The notes: a model not told the origin generated them from the sequence alone. DNA of 64,000 nt from Ruania alkalisoli (GCF_014960965.1 NZ_CP063169.1:1211581-1275580), one strand, 5' to 3'. Positions 53,095 through 62,899 are shown, counted from the first letter of the stretch. Numbers and translations: made by a program.

Positions 53095-54062
53095 CCCCGA
53101 CGAACCGGCGCGCTGCCGCAGCCACGCTGGCCGGTGTGGCCGCACTGGCACTGGCTGCCTGTACGGGTCAGGCGTCCGCCACCGACCAGATCGAGATCTC
53201 GGGATCGTCCACCGTGGCTCCCATCACCGAGCACGTTGCCAGAATGGCCGGGCAGGACGTGTCGGTGACGGCGGAGGGCACCGAGGACGGGTTCGCGCGC
53301 TTCTGCGCGGGTGAGACTGCGATCAACAACGCCTCCGAAGCCATCCCCCAGGAGTTCCTGGACGCCTGCGAGGCCGCCGGGGTGGAGTTCATCGAGCTGC
53401 CGATCGCCTGGGACGCCCTCGCTGTGGTGGTGCATGCCCAGAACGAGTTCGCCGACGACGTCACGATCGAGGAGCTGGGCGCGATCTGGGCCCCGGACTC
53501 GAGTGTGCAGACCTGGCAGGACGTGCGGCCGGAGTGGCCGGACTCCGAACTCACCCGCTACGGGCGACCGGATGGGTCGGGCACGTTCGCCACCTTCACC
53601 CATCAGGTCAACGGCGAAGCGGGCCAGATCGTCGAGGGAGTGCAGTCCTCGGACGACATCACCGAACTCACCGGCTGGGTCGCGGACGACCCGGGGGCGA
53701 TTGCCTTCATGGGCATCGGCAACTACCTCGGCAGCGCCGAGACGCGCGACGAGCTGACCACCGTGAGCATCGATGGGGTGGCACCCTCGCGCGAGCGCGT
53801 CCAGGATGGCAGCTACGAGCCGCTGAGCCGGCCGCTGTTCATCTACGTCTCCACGACTGCGCTGGAGTCAGAGGACGTGACGGGGTTCGTCGAGGCCTAC
53901 CTGGAGCAGGCGCAGGCTTCCGCAGCCCTGACGTTCTTCTACGCTCTGGACGACGAGCTCACCGCGGCGGCCGCGCAGCGTTTCGAGGCGCGCGTGACCG
54001 GGTCGGTGTTCGATGGTGACCCGTTCGGTGAGGTCGATCTGCTCGAGGCGCTCACGTCCTGA
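53091..54062 (+). CDS. PstS-like phosphate-binding lipoprotein
   Basis: A 323-residue solute-binding protein with a lipobox LAAC after a hydrophobic signal, then the PstS-type fold: IEISGSSTVAPITEHVARMAG, ICE-type hinge, and YGRPDGSGTFATFTHQVNGE. The conserved Ser/Thr residues that hold phosphate are in GSSTVAP and DGSGTF. No pstC, pstA or pstB genes follow; instead the gene is in the operon of the Na+/phosphate symporter. Its partner and mechanism are therefore open. Confidence 0.9.
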   Translation: MTPTNRRAAAATLAGVAALALAACTGQASATDQIEISGSSTVAPITEHVARMAGQDVSVTAEGTEDGFARFCAGETAINNASEAIPQEFLDACEAAGVEFIELPIAWDALAVVVHAQNEFADDVTIEELGAIWAPDSSVQTWQDVRPEWPDSELTRYGRPDGSGTFATFTHQVNGEAGQIVEGVQSSDDITELTGWVADDPGAIAFMGIGNYLGSAETRDELTTVSIDGVAPSRERVQDGSYEPLSRPLFIYVSTTALESEDVTGFVEAYLEQAQASAALTFFYALDDELTAAAAQRFEARVTGSVFDGDPFGEVDLLEALTS

Positions 54063-54126
54063 TGCGGATGGGCCGATTCATGCGGCTACCTCAGCAACGG
54101 CACGCGATGCGGCACCATGGGGCGCA

Positions 54127-55344
54127 ATGACTGAGGCAACTGAGACCGAAGTCCGCTCGCGCGGTTCCGTGGGTGAGGTGTTCTGGATCTTCCTGCGGCT
54201 CGGCTTGACGTCCTTCGGCGGTCCGGTGGCGCACCTCGGCTACTTCCGGGAAGCCCTGGTGCAGCGGCGCCGCTGGCTGACCGATGCCGCCTACGCCGAC
54301 ATCGTGGCGCTGTGCCAGTTCCTGCCCGGCCCCGCCTCCAGCCAGGTCGGTATGGCGCTCGGCCTGCGCCGAGCGGGCATCGGCGGGATGCTGGCCGCCT
54401 GGTTCGCGTTCACGATGCCCTCCGCCATCGTGCTCGTGGCCTTCGCCTACGGCGTGTCCGCGTGGGGAGATCTCGACGGCGCAGGCTGGCTTCTCGGACT
54501 GAAAGCGGCGGCCGTGGCCGTGGTTGCCCAGGCGGTGCTCGGGATGGCCAAGACGCTCACCCCGGATGCGCCGAGGGCTACCATCGCCGCCGCCGCCATG
54601 ATCCTGGTGCTGTTGGTGCCGAGCACCGTGGTGCAGGTGGTGGTGATCGCAGCGGGTGGTCTGGCCGGGCTGCTGTGGCTGCGGGCACGGGAGGATGCGG
54701 TGCCCGGCGACGACAGCGACCTGGCTCTCCCTGTGTCGCGCCGCACCGGGGTGATCTGCCTGAGCCTCTTTGCCCTGGTGCTCGCGGGGTTGCCGATCCT
54801 GGTAGCACTCACCACTGACCCCACCCTCCGGCTCGTGGACCTGTTCTACCGGGCCGGGTCACTGGTGTTCGGCGGCGGGCACGTGGTCCTCCCGCTGCTG
54901 GAGTCCGAGACTGTGGCCACGGGGCTGGTCGGGCATGACACCTTCCTCGCCGGGTATGGGGCCGCACAGGCGGTGCCTGGCCCGCTGTTCACCTTCGCCG
55001 CCTATCTCGGGGCCAGCACCACCGCGGGACCAACGGGAGTTCTCGGCGGCGCGATCGCGTTGCTGGCGATCTTCCTGCCCGCGGCGTTGCTGGTGCTCGG
55101 GGTGCTGCCGTTCTGGGACCGCCTCCGGCGGGTGCGGGCCGCGCGGCGCGCACTGCTGGGAATCAACGCGGCCGTGGTGGGCATCCTCGCCGCCGCGTTG
55201 TACGACCCGGTGTTCACACAAGGTGTGACCTCCGCGACCGCCCTGGCGCTGGCCGTGGCGGTGTTCATCGCGCAGACCTGGTGGAAGGTGCCCGCCTGGG
55301 CGGCAGTAATTGGTGCAGGGGTCGTCGGCTTCTTCGTGCTGTAG
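54127..55344 (+). CDS. chrA: Chromate transporter, ChrA family
   Basis: A 405-residue membrane protein with two homologous halves of about six helices. The CHR motif of the first half is LGLTSFGGPVAHLGYFREALVQRRRWLTDAAYADIVALCQFLPGPASSQVGMALG, and the second has FYRAGSLVFGGGHVVLPLLESE and AAQAVPGPLFTFAAYLGA; only short pieces are quoted. It may export chromate or a related anion. ATG 54127 was chosen. Confidence 0.92.
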   Translation: MTEATETEVRSRGSVGEVFWIFLRLGLTSFGGPVAHLGYFREALVQRRRWLTDAAYADIVALCQFLPGPASSQVGMALGLRRAGIGGMLAAWFAFTMPSAIVLVAFAYGVSAWGDLDGAGWLLGLKAAAVAVVAQAVLGMAKTLTPDAPRATIAAAAMILVLLVPSTVVQVVVIAAGGLAGLLWLRAREDAVPGDDSDLALPVSRRTGVICLSLFALVLAGLPILVALTTDPTLRLVDLFYRAGSLVFGGGHVVLPLLESETVATGLVGHDTFLAGYGAAQAVPGPLFTFAAYLGASTTAGPTGVLGGAIALLAIFLPAALLVLGVLPFWDRLRRVRAARRALLGINAAVVGILAAALYDPVFTQGVTSATALALAVAVFIAQTWWKVPAWAAVIGAGVVGFFVL

Positions 55345-55422
55345 CCCGCGCCGTCAGAACGGCCGATCGGGGTGACGGTGATGCGTCTGTGGACACGTGC
55401 GTTCGATGTCGGACCGAGCGCA

Positions 55423-55428
55423 TAGGCT
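55423..55428 (+). promoter_or_regulatory. -10 element TAGGCT of pcrA
   Basis: TAGGCT lies 9 nt before the ATG at 55438, so the transcript would have at most a few leader bases. Confidence 0.5.
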
Positions 55429-55437
55429 CGGGTCGCG

Positions 55438-57933
55438 ATGACATCACTGTTCGACGACCTGCCCCTGTTCCCCTCCGCCACGGTTCCCGTTGGCGGTGAC
55501 TCCCACCTGCCCGGTGTGCCCTCCCGGACTGCCGACGAGGCTAGCCCCGCGGAGGCGACACCCGGGGAGAGCGAGGGGCCGCCGTCGTTGGCCGCCGAAG
55601 CACTCCTCGACGGGCTGAACCCGCAGCAGAAGGCCGCGGTGGAGCACACCGGCGGGCAGCTGCTCATCATCGCCGGCGCCGGATCGGGCAAGACCCGCGT
55701 GCTCACGCACCGCATCGCCTACCTGCTCGCCACCGGGCGGGCGCGCCCGGGGCAGATCCTCGCGATCACGTTCACCAACAAGGCGGCCGCGGAGATGCGT
55801 GAGCGCGTCGCCGAACTGGTGGGCCCGCGTGCGGCGGTGATGTGGGTCTCCACCTTCCACTCCGCGTGCGTGCGGATCCTGCGGCGGGAGGCGAAGACGC
55901 TGGGGATCCGATCGTCCTTCTCCATCTATGACGCCGCCGATTCCCAGCGGTTGATGACGCTCGTGTGCCGCGAGCTGGACCTCGACCCCAAGCGTTACCC
56001 GCCGAAGGCGTTCAGCCGGCGCGTCTCGGACCTGAAGAACGAGCTGATCGATCCTGACAGCTACGCCGGCGAGGTGAGCGAGTCCAACCCCTACGAGCAG
56101 AACCTGCTCGCCGCCTACCGGCTCTACAACGAGCGTCTCCGGCAGGCGCACGCGCTCGACTTCGACGACATCATCATGACCACGGTCAGCCTGCTGCAGG
56201 CCTTCCCGGCCGTGGCCGAGCACTACCGCCGCCGGTTCCGGCACATCCTGGTGGACGAGTACCAGGACACCAACCACGCCCAGTACATGCTGGTGCGTGA
56301 GCTCACCGGTGTCACAACCGAGATCGCCGACGGCGCAGGTTCTGTTGCCGAGGAGGGCGCCCTCGCGGCCCTCCCGCCCGCCGAGCTGACCGTGGTGGGT
56401 GACTCCGACCAGTCCATCTACGCCTTCCGCGGTGCCACGATCCGCAACATCCTCGAGTTCGAGGCCGACTACCCGAACGCGCGCACCATCGTGCTCGAGC
56501 AGAACTACCGCTCCACCCAGACGATCCTCACGGCCGCGAACGCGGTGATCGCGAAGAACTCCGGGCGGCGCGCGAAGAACCTGTGGACCGACTCCGGCGA
56601 CGGCACCCAGATCGTGGGGTACGTCGCCGACAACGAGCACGAAGAGGCGCGCTTCATCGCCGAGGAGATCGACCGGCTCATCGACGCCGGGACCCTCGCC
56701 CCGAAAGATGTGGCGGTCTTCTATCGCACCAACGCCCAGTCGCGTGCGCTGGAAGAGGTGTTCATCCGCACCGGACTGCCGTACAAGGTAGTGGGCGGCA
56801 CCCGCTTCTACGAGCGCAAGGAAATCAAGGACGCGATCGCCTATCTGCGGTCGATCGCCAACCCGGACGACTCGGTGAACCTGCGCCGCATCCTGAACGT
56901 CCCCAAGCGCGGGCTGGGGGATCGGGCCGAGGCGATGCTCGCCGCGCACGCCGAACGTGAACGAGTCTCGTTCGGGGCGGCGATCGAGGATCTCGACAAC
57001 GTCCTCGGGCTGGCCACGCGATCGATGACGGCCGCGCGCGGGTTCGCGGACATGATGCGCGAGCTGCGGGCGCTCGCGGACGGCGGGGCCACACCGGCGG
57101 AGGTGCTGGACGCCGCACTGGACAACTCGGGCTATCTGGGCGAACTACGCGCCAGCAACGACCCGCAGGACCACTCCCGGGTGGAAAACCTGGCTGAGCT
57201 GCATGCGGTGGCGGCCGAGTTCACCGAGAACGAGCCCGAGGGCGACCTCGGGGACTTCCTGGAGCGGGTCTCCCTCGTGGCCGATGCCGACCAGATTCCC
57301 GACGACGATGCCGGCATGGTCACCCTGATGACGGTGCACACAGCGAAGGGTCTGGAGTTCCCGGCGGTGTTCGTCACCGGGATGGAGGACGGCACGTTCC
57401 CGCACCAGCGGGCGCTCGCCGATCCGGACGAGCTCGCCGAGGAGCGACGGCTGGCGTATGTGGCACTGACGCGCGCCCGGGAACGGCTGTACCTGACCCG
57501 CGCCGGGGTGCGGACCTCGTTCGGGATGCCGAACGAGCAGCCCGCGAGCCGGTTCCTCTCCGATGTCCCTCCGGAGCTGCTGGACTGGAAGCGCGAGGAG
57601 TCCTCGATGGCGACCCTGCGTGCCGGGCGTGGGGGATACGGCGGGTTCGGCGGCCAGGGTGGATCCGGAGGTGGGCGGCGAGGTTCGCGCGGTCCGTCCG
57701 GTCCTGCGGTGACCACCACCCGGGGGGAGCGACCCGCGTCTTTCGGCTCGGCCACGCCGCGCGGGGACGTGCCTACGCTCGACATCGGCGACCGGGTCAC
57801 CCACGACGCCTACGGCATGGGGCGGGTGGTGGCCCTGGAAGGAACGGGCAGCAACGCCGTCGCCAAGATCGACTTCGGTGGCAGCGGGACCAAGCGGCTG
57901 TTGCTGCGGTACTCGCCGGTGGAGAAGTTGTAA
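55438..57933 (+). CDS. pcrA: UvrD/PcrA-type ATP-dependent DNA helicase
   Basis: An 831-residue superfamily 1 helicase for nucleotide-excision and replication-linked repair. Motifs are in order: Walker A IIAGAGSGKTRVLTHR (about 78-93), ITFTNKAAAEMRERV, Walker B ILVDEYQDTNHAQYML, GDSDQSIYAFRGA, QNYRSTQTIL, MTVHTAKGLEFPAVFV and VALTRARERLYLT. After a Gly/Arg/Ser-rich linker, the C-terminal Tudor-like RNA polymerase-binding domain (GDRVTHDAYGMGRVVALEG) is present. A 50-residue acidic N-terminal extension is seen. It precedes sucCD, the same order as in mycobacteria (uvrD1 near sucC). Confidence 0.97.
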   Translation: MTSLFDDLPLFPSATVPVGGDSHLPGVPSRTADEASPAEATPGESEGPPSLAAEALLDGLNPQQKAAVEHTGGQLLIIAGAGSGKTRVLTHRIAYLLATGRARPGQILAITFTNKAAAEMRERVAELVGPRAAVMWVSTFHSACVRILRREAKTLGIRSSFSIYDAADSQRLMTLVCRELDLDPKRYPPKAFSRRVSDLKNELIDPDSYAGEVSESNPYEQNLLAAYRLYNERLRQAHALDFDDIIMTTVSLLQAFPAVAEHYRRRFRHILVDEYQDTNHAQYMLVRELTGVTTEIADGAGSVAEEGALAALPPAELTVVGDSDQSIYAFRGATIRNILEFEADYPNARTIVLEQNYRSTQTILTAANAVIAKNSGRRAKNLWTDSGDGTQIVGYVADNEHEEARFIAEEIDRLIDAGTLAPKDVAVFYRTNAQSRALEEVFIRTGLPYKVVGGTRFYERKEIKDAIAYLRSIANPDDSVNLRRILNVPKRGLGDRAEAMLAAHAERERVSFGAAIEDLDNVLGLATRSMTAARGFADMMRELRALADGGATPAEVLDAALDNSGYLGELRASNDPQDHSRVENLAELHAVAAEFTENEPEGDLGDFLERVSLVADADQIPDDDAGMVTLMTVHTAKGLEFPAVFVTGMEDGTFPHQRALADPDELAEERRLAYVALTRARERLYLTRAGVRTSFGMPNEQPASRFLSDVPPELLDWKREESSMATLRAGRGGYGGFGGQGGSGGGRRGSRGPSGPAVTTTRGERPASFGSATPRGDVPTLDIGDRVTHDAYGMGRVVALEGTGSNAVAKIDFGGSGTKRLLLRYSPVEKL

Positions 57934-57973
57934 GGGTGCTGTGACGTCGGCCCTCGGCGGTGTCTGGGAGACG

Positions 57974-57979
57974 TAGCGT
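57974..57979 (+). promoter_or_regulatory. -10 element TAGCGT of the small membrane protein gene (leaderless type)
   Basis: TAGCGT is followed by 7 nt and the ATG at 57987. No ribosome binding site intervenes. Confidence 0.55.
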
Positions 57980-57986
57980 CGAGGCG

Positions 57987-58376
57987 ATGGACTCCCGAGC
58001 GCAGCGACCTGATGCGATCCCAGCAGCGTCGGCTGTTGCTGCGTGGGAGGTCGAGGATCGCAGGAGCAGGCGTCGCGAACGTCGGCTGCTGGTCAGTGGC
58101 GGAGTCTGCTCACTAGCACTGATGGTCCTCTGGCCGACGGTTGCGCTGCTCGGGCGCGGCAACGACAACGCCGAGCACAGATGCCACGACGCCATCGACG
58201 CCTGGTCCGTGGAGTCGCGACTTGAGAACCCACCGGCGCGGCTGTATTGCCGGGCCGAGGGTGGCGACTGGGTCCTGGTGGCGGACTGGACCGCGTTCAC
58301 TGTCGTGACCGGCCTCCTGGGCCTGGGGATGCTCGCGTGGGCGTTCGTGCTCTGGTGGCGCGAGGCAGGCCGCTGA
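57987..58376 (+). CDS. Hypothetical two-helix membrane protein
   Basis: A 129-residue protein with a charged N-terminal tail (RRSRRRERR), a helix (LLVSGGVCSLALMVLWPTVALL), an outer loop with two cysteines (CHDAIDAW, LYCRAEGG) that may form a disulfide, and a second helix (FTVVTGLLGLGMLAWAFVLWW). No known domain was recognised. Confidence 0.72.
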   Translation: MDSRAQRPDAIPAASAVAAWEVEDRRSRRRERRLLVSGGVCSLALMVLWPTVALLGRGNDNAEHRCHDAIDAWSVESRLENPPARLYCRAEGGDWVLVADWTAFTVVTGLLGLGMLAWAFVLWWREAGR

Positions 58377-58503
58377 CCCGCGCCTGGCACGGGAGGGCGA
58401 CACGACGCAGACGCGACATGACGCAGGCGCGACGCGCCCTGCGTCTGACCGGGAGCTGCGCTCGCCGCGCACTACCCTAGGTGCGAGGCGAGGAGGACGG
58501 TAC

Positions 58504-60528
58504 GTGGCTGCGCACATCGACGCTGCCGGATCGGCACCGGCGGCAGCGCTCCGTCGAGGACGGATCGAGGGTCTGGATGGCGTGCGCGCGCTCGCCATCA
58601 TCGGCGTGCTCATCTACCACCTGCGCCCGCACAGCCTCCCCGGCGGCTACCTCGGCGTGGACGTCTTCTTCGTCATCTCCGGCTTCCTCATCACCACCCT
58701 GCTGATCCGCGAACTGCGTGCGAACGGACGTCTCGACCTGCGTTCGTTCTGGACCAGGCGCGCGAGGCGGCTGCTCCCCGCGCTCGTGACCGTCGTGGTG
58801 GTCTCGGTCAGCCTCGCCTATTTCGCCGGTGACGACCTCCTCGTCAACATCGGCCGCCAGGTGCTCGGGGCGCTGACGTTCTCCAACAACTGGGTGGAGA
58901 TCGGCGCCGGGTCGAGCTACTTCAACACCACCGCCCCGCAACTGTTCGTGAACTTCTGGTCGCTGGCGGTGGAAGAGCAGTTCTACCTGCTGTGGCCGCT
59001 GCTGTTCGTGGTGATCATGGCCGTGACCAAGACCGGCCGCCAACGTGTGGGAGTGCTGCTCGCGCTCGCCGCGATTTCGGCGCTGCTGATGGCCCTGCTC
59101 TTCACCCCCGGCCAGGACGCGACCCGTGTTTACTACGGCACCGATACCCACGCATTCGGGTTGATGATTGGTGCCGCGCTCGCGCTGAGTGGCGCGGGGG
59201 AGTCAGCGAACCTGTTCGCCCAGGCCTGGTACCGGCGGCTGCGGGTGCTGCTCGGGATCGCGGGACTCGCCGGCCTGATCGCGCTGATGATCTGGCTCGA
59301 CCCCACGCAGACCATCGCCTACCGGGGTGGGATCCTCGCCGCCTCCCTCTGCACCGCCCTTGTGCTCGGCGCCCTCCCGGGCCGCCCCAACGTGATTCAA
59401 GGACTGTTCCAGCTGCGTCCGCTGGCATGGGTGGGAGAGCGGTCCTACGGCATCTACCTGTGGCATTGGCCGGTGATTCTGCTGATCGCGGCCTTCGCCC
59501 CTCCCACCGCGCCGGACTCGGTGGCGAGCTGGGTGCAACGCGGTGCCGCCCTGGTTCTCACTCTCGCCGTCTCCGCCGCTTCCTACCGGTGGATCGAGAC
59601 ACCGGTGCGGCGTCACGGCTTCCGTGAGTGCGCGCGCCTGGTTGGCGCCGCACTTGCTGCCCCCGGTCGTCTCACCGCACCGCGGACGGCGTTGCTCGCC
59701 TCGACGGTCTGTCTCGCCCTGTTCTCGGTGGCAGTCGCCACGGCTCCCGACCGATCCCAGGTGGAGATCGCCATGGACGAGGCCGCCGGAGTGGTGGACG
59801 CCTCCGGCGGTGGGACGCCACCCATCGCCGGTGAGACCGGCGACAGCACAGAGCGCGCCCCCGAGGCCGGGCCTTCGCCCAGTGAGGACGGCGCGGGAGC
59901 AGGGGATACCGGCGAGAGTGCTGACGACGCGGATGGTGCCGAGGAGGGCACGTCGGCGGGTGAGTCCGGGGACACCGGGGGAGAGGAGGCTTCCGAAGGC
60001 GGTGAGGGGACGCCGTCGGGAGACTCCGAGGAGCAGACGGACGCGCCCATCGGGGAGCGGATCAGCGGGTTCGGTGACTCGATGATGTACGTGGCGGCCC
60101 CCGGACTGACCGCGACGTTCCCAGGGATGAGCGTCGATGCCGAGTCGAACCGGCAGTGGCCCGCCGTCGCGGAGGTGGTGCAGTCGGCAGCTGCCGACGA
60201 TGCCGTACGGGACATCGTGGTCATCGCGGCCGGGACCAATGCGGGCGTGCGTGATCCGGGACTGGTGCGCGAGACCCTTGACGCACTCGGCCCGGACCGG
60301 CAGATCGTGCTCGTCAACATCTACGGCTCGTCCTTCTGGGTGGAAGAGTCCAACGACAATCTCGACGCCATCGCGGCCGACTACCCGAACGTGGTGGTCG
60401 CGGATTGGTACACCGCCGCAGTGGAGCACCCCGAGGACCTGCAGCCGGACCGGATCCACCCCGACATGGAAGGCATGTACCTCTACGCCGAGGTCGTCCA
60501 GGCCGCCCTGGACGAGTTGCTCGAGTAG
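58504..60528 (+). CDS. Acyltransferase family 3 with SGNH domain (OatA type)
   Basis: A 674-residue envelope enzyme. Residues about 20-385 form the ten-helix acyltransferase-3 membrane domain (RIEGLDGVRALAIIGVLIYHL, FFVISGFLIT, FWSLAVEEQFYLLWPLLF, SYGIYLWHWPVILL). An acidic Gly/Ser/Thr/Glu linker follows (about 415-515). The outer SGNH esterase-like domain shows the GDSMMY nucleophile block, GTNAG and the terminal DRIHPD Asp-His pair, so all catalytic positions are kept. It likely O-acetylates peptidoglycan or a surface glycan. GTG 58504 follows GAGGAGGA. Confidence 0.93.
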   Translation: MAAHIDAAGSAPAAALRRGRIEGLDGVRALAIIGVLIYHLRPHSLPGGYLGVDVFFVISGFLITTLLIRELRANGRLDLRSFWTRRARRLLPALVTVVVVSVSLAYFAGDDLLVNIGRQVLGALTFSNNWVEIGAGSSYFNTTAPQLFVNFWSLAVEEQFYLLWPLLFVVIMAVTKTGRQRVGVLLALAAISALLMALLFTPGQDATRVYYGTDTHAFGLMIGAALALSGAGESANLFAQAWYRRLRVLLGIAGLAGLIALMIWLDPTQTIAYRGGILAASLCTALVLGALPGRPNVIQGLFQLRPLAWVGERSYGIYLWHWPVILLIAAFAPPTAPDSVASWVQRGAALVLTLAVSAASYRWIETPVRRHGFRECARLVGAALAAPGRLTAPRTALLASTVCLALFSVAVATAPDRSQVEIAMDEAAGVVDASGGGTPPIAGETGDSTERAPEAGPSPSEDGAGAGDTGESADDADGAEEGTSAGESGDTGGEEASEGGEGTPSGDSEEQTDAPIGERISGFGDSMMYVAAPGLTATFPGMSVDAESNRQWPAVAEVVQSAAADDAVRDIVVIAAGTNAGVRDPGLVRETLDALGPDRQIVLVNIYGSSFWVEESNDNLDAIAADYPNVVVADWYTAAVEHPEDLQPDRIHPDMEGMYLYAEVVQAALDELLE

Positions 60529-60552
60529 ACCCACCGATGACGGCAGAGCTCG

Positions 60553-60577
60553 CGTCGGCGGGCAGTGTGCGCCGACG
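60553..60577 (+). terminator. Hairpin after the acyltransferase gene
   Basis: CGTCGGCG and CGCCGACG form a perfect 8-bp stem around a 9-nt loop, 24 nt after the stop. Probable terminator without a U tract. Confidence 0.6.
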
Positions 60578-60644
60578 TGACGCATCGCACTGTTGCGACT
60601 CCGGATAGCGCTTACCAGAGCCCCGCGGCAGGTATTTCGCGCGG

Positions 60645-60671
60645 TAGGGTGACTCGGGGAATAGTCCCGAG
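60645..60671 (+). promoter_or_regulatory. sucC promoter candidate and leader hairpin
   Basis: TAGGGT (60645-60650) could be the -10. Immediately downstream CTCGGG (60653-60658) and CCCGAG (60666-60671) form a 6-bp stem with a 7-nt loop near the 5' end of the mRNA leader. No -35 is clear. Its role in leader folding is untested. Confidence 0.4.
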
Positions 60672-60719
60672 CGTCCCGAGATCCGGGACCAGCGTGTGGC
60701 GAGGAAAGGCGAGGCGCAG

Positions 60720-61913
60720 GTGGACCTGTTCGAGTACCAGGCACGAGATCTCTTCGAGAAGCACGGAGTACCCGTGCTGGACGGTGTGGTCGCCACCACG
60801 CCCGACGAGGCACGCGCCGCGGCCGAGAAGCTGCTGAACGCAGGCAGCTCCGTCGTGGTGGTCAAGGCACAGGTGAAGGTCGGGGGTCGCGGCAAGGCCG
60901 GCGGCGTGAAGATCGCGAAGTCCGCCGACGAGGCCGCCGAGCGCGCCGGTGAGATCCTCGGGATGGACATCAAGGGCCACACCGTGCACCGGGTGATGAT
61001 CGCCGCCGGTGCGGACATCGCTGAGGAGTACTACTTCTCCATCCTGCTGGACCGCTCCGAGCGCCAGTACCTGGCGATGTGCAGCGTGGAGGGTGGCGTC
61101 GAGATCGAGCAGCTCGCGGTCGAGCGGCCCGAAGCGCTGGCCAAGGTGGGTGTGGACCCGCAGGTCGGGGTGGACGAGGCCAAGGCCGCCGAGATCGTCC
61201 AGTCCGCCGGCTTCCCCGCCGAGGATGCCGAGAAGATCGCCGCGGTGCTGCGCACGCTGTGGACCGTCTTCTCCGCGGAGGACGCCACGCTCGTGGAGGT
61301 TAACCCGCTCGTCAAGACCGGATCTGGGGACATCATCGCCCTCGACGGCAAGGTCACGCTCGACGAGAACGCCGACTTCCGTCACCCCGAGCACGCCGAC
61401 CTGGCTGACAACTCCGCCACGGACCCGCTTGAGCTCAAGGCCGCCGAGAACGACCTCAACTACGTCAAGCTCGACGGTGAGGTCGGCATCATCGGCAACG
61501 GCGCCGGGCTGGTCATGTCCACGCTCGACGTGGTTGCCTACGCCGGAGAGGCGCACGGGGGCGTCAAGCCCGCCAACTTCCTCGACATCGGTGGCGGCGC
61601 GAACGCGCAGGTGATGGCCGCCGGGCTGGACGTCATCCTCGGCGACGAGCAGGTCAAGGCCGTCTTCGTGAATGTCTTCGGTGGGATCACCGCCTGTGAC
61701 GAGGTCGCCAACGGCATCGTCGGTGCTCTCGACCTCCTGGGCGACGCCGCGACGAAGCCGCTGGTCGTGCGGCTGGACGGCAACAACGTCGAGAAGGGCC
61801 GGGCGATCCTCACCGAGCGCAACCACCCGCTGGTGACTCTCGCCGAGACCATGGACGGCGGCGCCGACAAGGCTGCTGAGCTGGCCCACGCCGCCGCGCC
61901 GGCCACCGCCTGA
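60720..61913 (+). CDS. sucC: Succinyl-CoA synthetase, beta subunit
   Basis: A 397-residue subunit of the TCA enzyme that makes ATP or GTP from succinyl-CoA. The ATP-grasp fold has [17 protein letters not shown] at the start, [26 protein letters not shown], and in the ligase domain [18 protein letters not shown] and [18 protein letters not shown]. Length is normal. GTG 60720 starts VDLFEYQ. sucD follows 33 nt later. Confidence 0.97.
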   Translation: MDLFEYQARDLFEKHGVPVLDGVVATTPDEARAAAEKLLNAGSSVVVVKAQVKVGGRGKAGGVKIAKSADEAAERAGEILGMDIKGHTVHRVMIAAGADIAEEYYFSILLDRSERQYLAMCSVEGGVEIEQLAVERPEALAKVGVDPQVGVDEAKAAEIVQSAGFPAEDAEKIAAVLRTLWTVFSAEDATLVEVNPLVKTGSGDIIALDGKVTLDENADFRHPEHADLADNSATDPLELKAAENDLNYVKLDGEVGIIGNGAGLVMSTLDVVAYAGEAHGGVKPANFLDIGGGANAQVMAAGLDVILGDEQVKAVFVNVFGGITACDEVANGIVGALDLLGDAATKPLVVRLDGNNVEKGRAILTERNHPLVTLAETMDGGADKAAELAHAAAPATA

Positions 61914-61946
61914 CCCGCCCCGACTGCCCGAAAGAGCGATACAGAC

Positions 61947-62840
61947 ATGTCGATCTACCTGAACTCTGACTCCAAGATCATCGTCCAGGGCATCACCGGC
62001 GGGATGGGTGCCAAGCACACCGCCCTGATGCTCGACTCCGGCGCCACGATCGTCGGTGGCGTGAACGCCCGCAAGGCTGGCACCACGGTTGAGCACAAGG
62101 ACAGTACTGGCAACGACGTCACGTTGCCCGTGTTCGGCACCGTGTCCGAGGCCATGGCCGAGACCGGTGCGAACGTTTCCGTGCTGTTCGTCCCGCCCGC
62201 CTTCACCAAGGACGCCTGCATCGAGGCCATCGACGCCGGCATCGACCTGATGGTGGTCATCACCGAGGGAGTGCCCGTCCAGGACACCGCCGAGGTGTGG
62301 TCCTATCTCGAGGGCAAGAAGACCCGCATGATCGGGCCGAACTGCCCCGGCATCATCACCCCGGGGGAGTCGCTGGCCGGGATCACCCCGCACACGATCA
62401 CCGGCTCCGGGCCAATCGGACTGGTGTCCAAGTCTGGCACCCTGACCTACCAGATGATGTACGAGCTCAAGGACTTCGGCTTCTCGACCGCCATCGGCAT
62501 CGGCGGCGACCCGATCGTGGGCACCACCCACATCGACGCACTCGAGGCGTTCGAGAACGACCCCGAGACCGAGCTGATCGTGATGATCGGTGAGATCGGC
62601 GGAGACGCCGAGGAGCGTGCGGCGGCGTACATCGCCGAACACGTCACCAAGCCGGTCGTCGGCTATGTCGCGGGCTTCACCGCCCCCGAGGGTAAGACGA
62701 TGGGCCACGCCGGTGCGATCGTCTCCGGCTCAGCCGGTACCGCTCAGGCGAAGAAGGAAGCGCTCGAGGCCGTCGGCGTCAAGGTCGGCAAGACCCCGTC
62801 CGAGACGGCGCAGCTCGCCCGGGACGTCCTCGCCGGCTGA
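61947..62840 (+). CDS. sucD: Succinyl-CoA synthetase, alpha subunit
   Basis: A 297-residue partner of SucC. It has the CoA-binding Rossmann domain starting [20 protein letters not shown], the segment [13 protein letters not shown] and the phospho-histidine in GHAGAIVSG, with the conserved glutamate of the active site in [12 protein letters not shown]. It is the second gene of the sucCD operon, followed by a strong terminator. Confidence 0.97.
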   Translation: MSIYLNSDSKIIVQGITGGMGAKHTALMLDSGATIVGGVNARKAGTTVEHKDSTGNDVTLPVFGTVSEAMAETGANVSVLFVPPAFTKDACIEAIDAGIDLMVVITEGVPVQDTAEVWSYLEGKKTRMIGPNCPGIITPGESLAGITPHTITGSGPIGLVSKSGTLTYQMMYELKDFGFSTAIGIGGDPIVGTTHIDALEAFENDPETELIVMIGEIGGDAEERAAAYIAEHVTKPVVGYVAGFTAPEGKTMGHAGAIVSGSAGTAQAKKEALEAVGVKVGKTPSETAQLARDVLAG

Positions 62841-62865
62841 CATACCAAGCCGGGATCCGACCGAC

Positions 62866-62899
62866 ACGCCGCCCCGCCACCCTCGTGGCGGGGCGGCGT
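62866..62899 (+). terminator. Terminator after sucCD
   Basis: ACGCCGCCCCGCCAC (62866-62880) and GTGGCGGGGCGGCGT (62885-62899) form a perfect 15-bp stem with loop CCTC, 25 nt after sucD. Confidence 0.9.

Noticed and set aside
60612-62708. Long antisense reading frame (698 codons) opposite sucC and sucD
   Set aside because: Both plus-strand proteins are canonical and the antisense frame is Gly/Val/His/Asp-rich composition noise.
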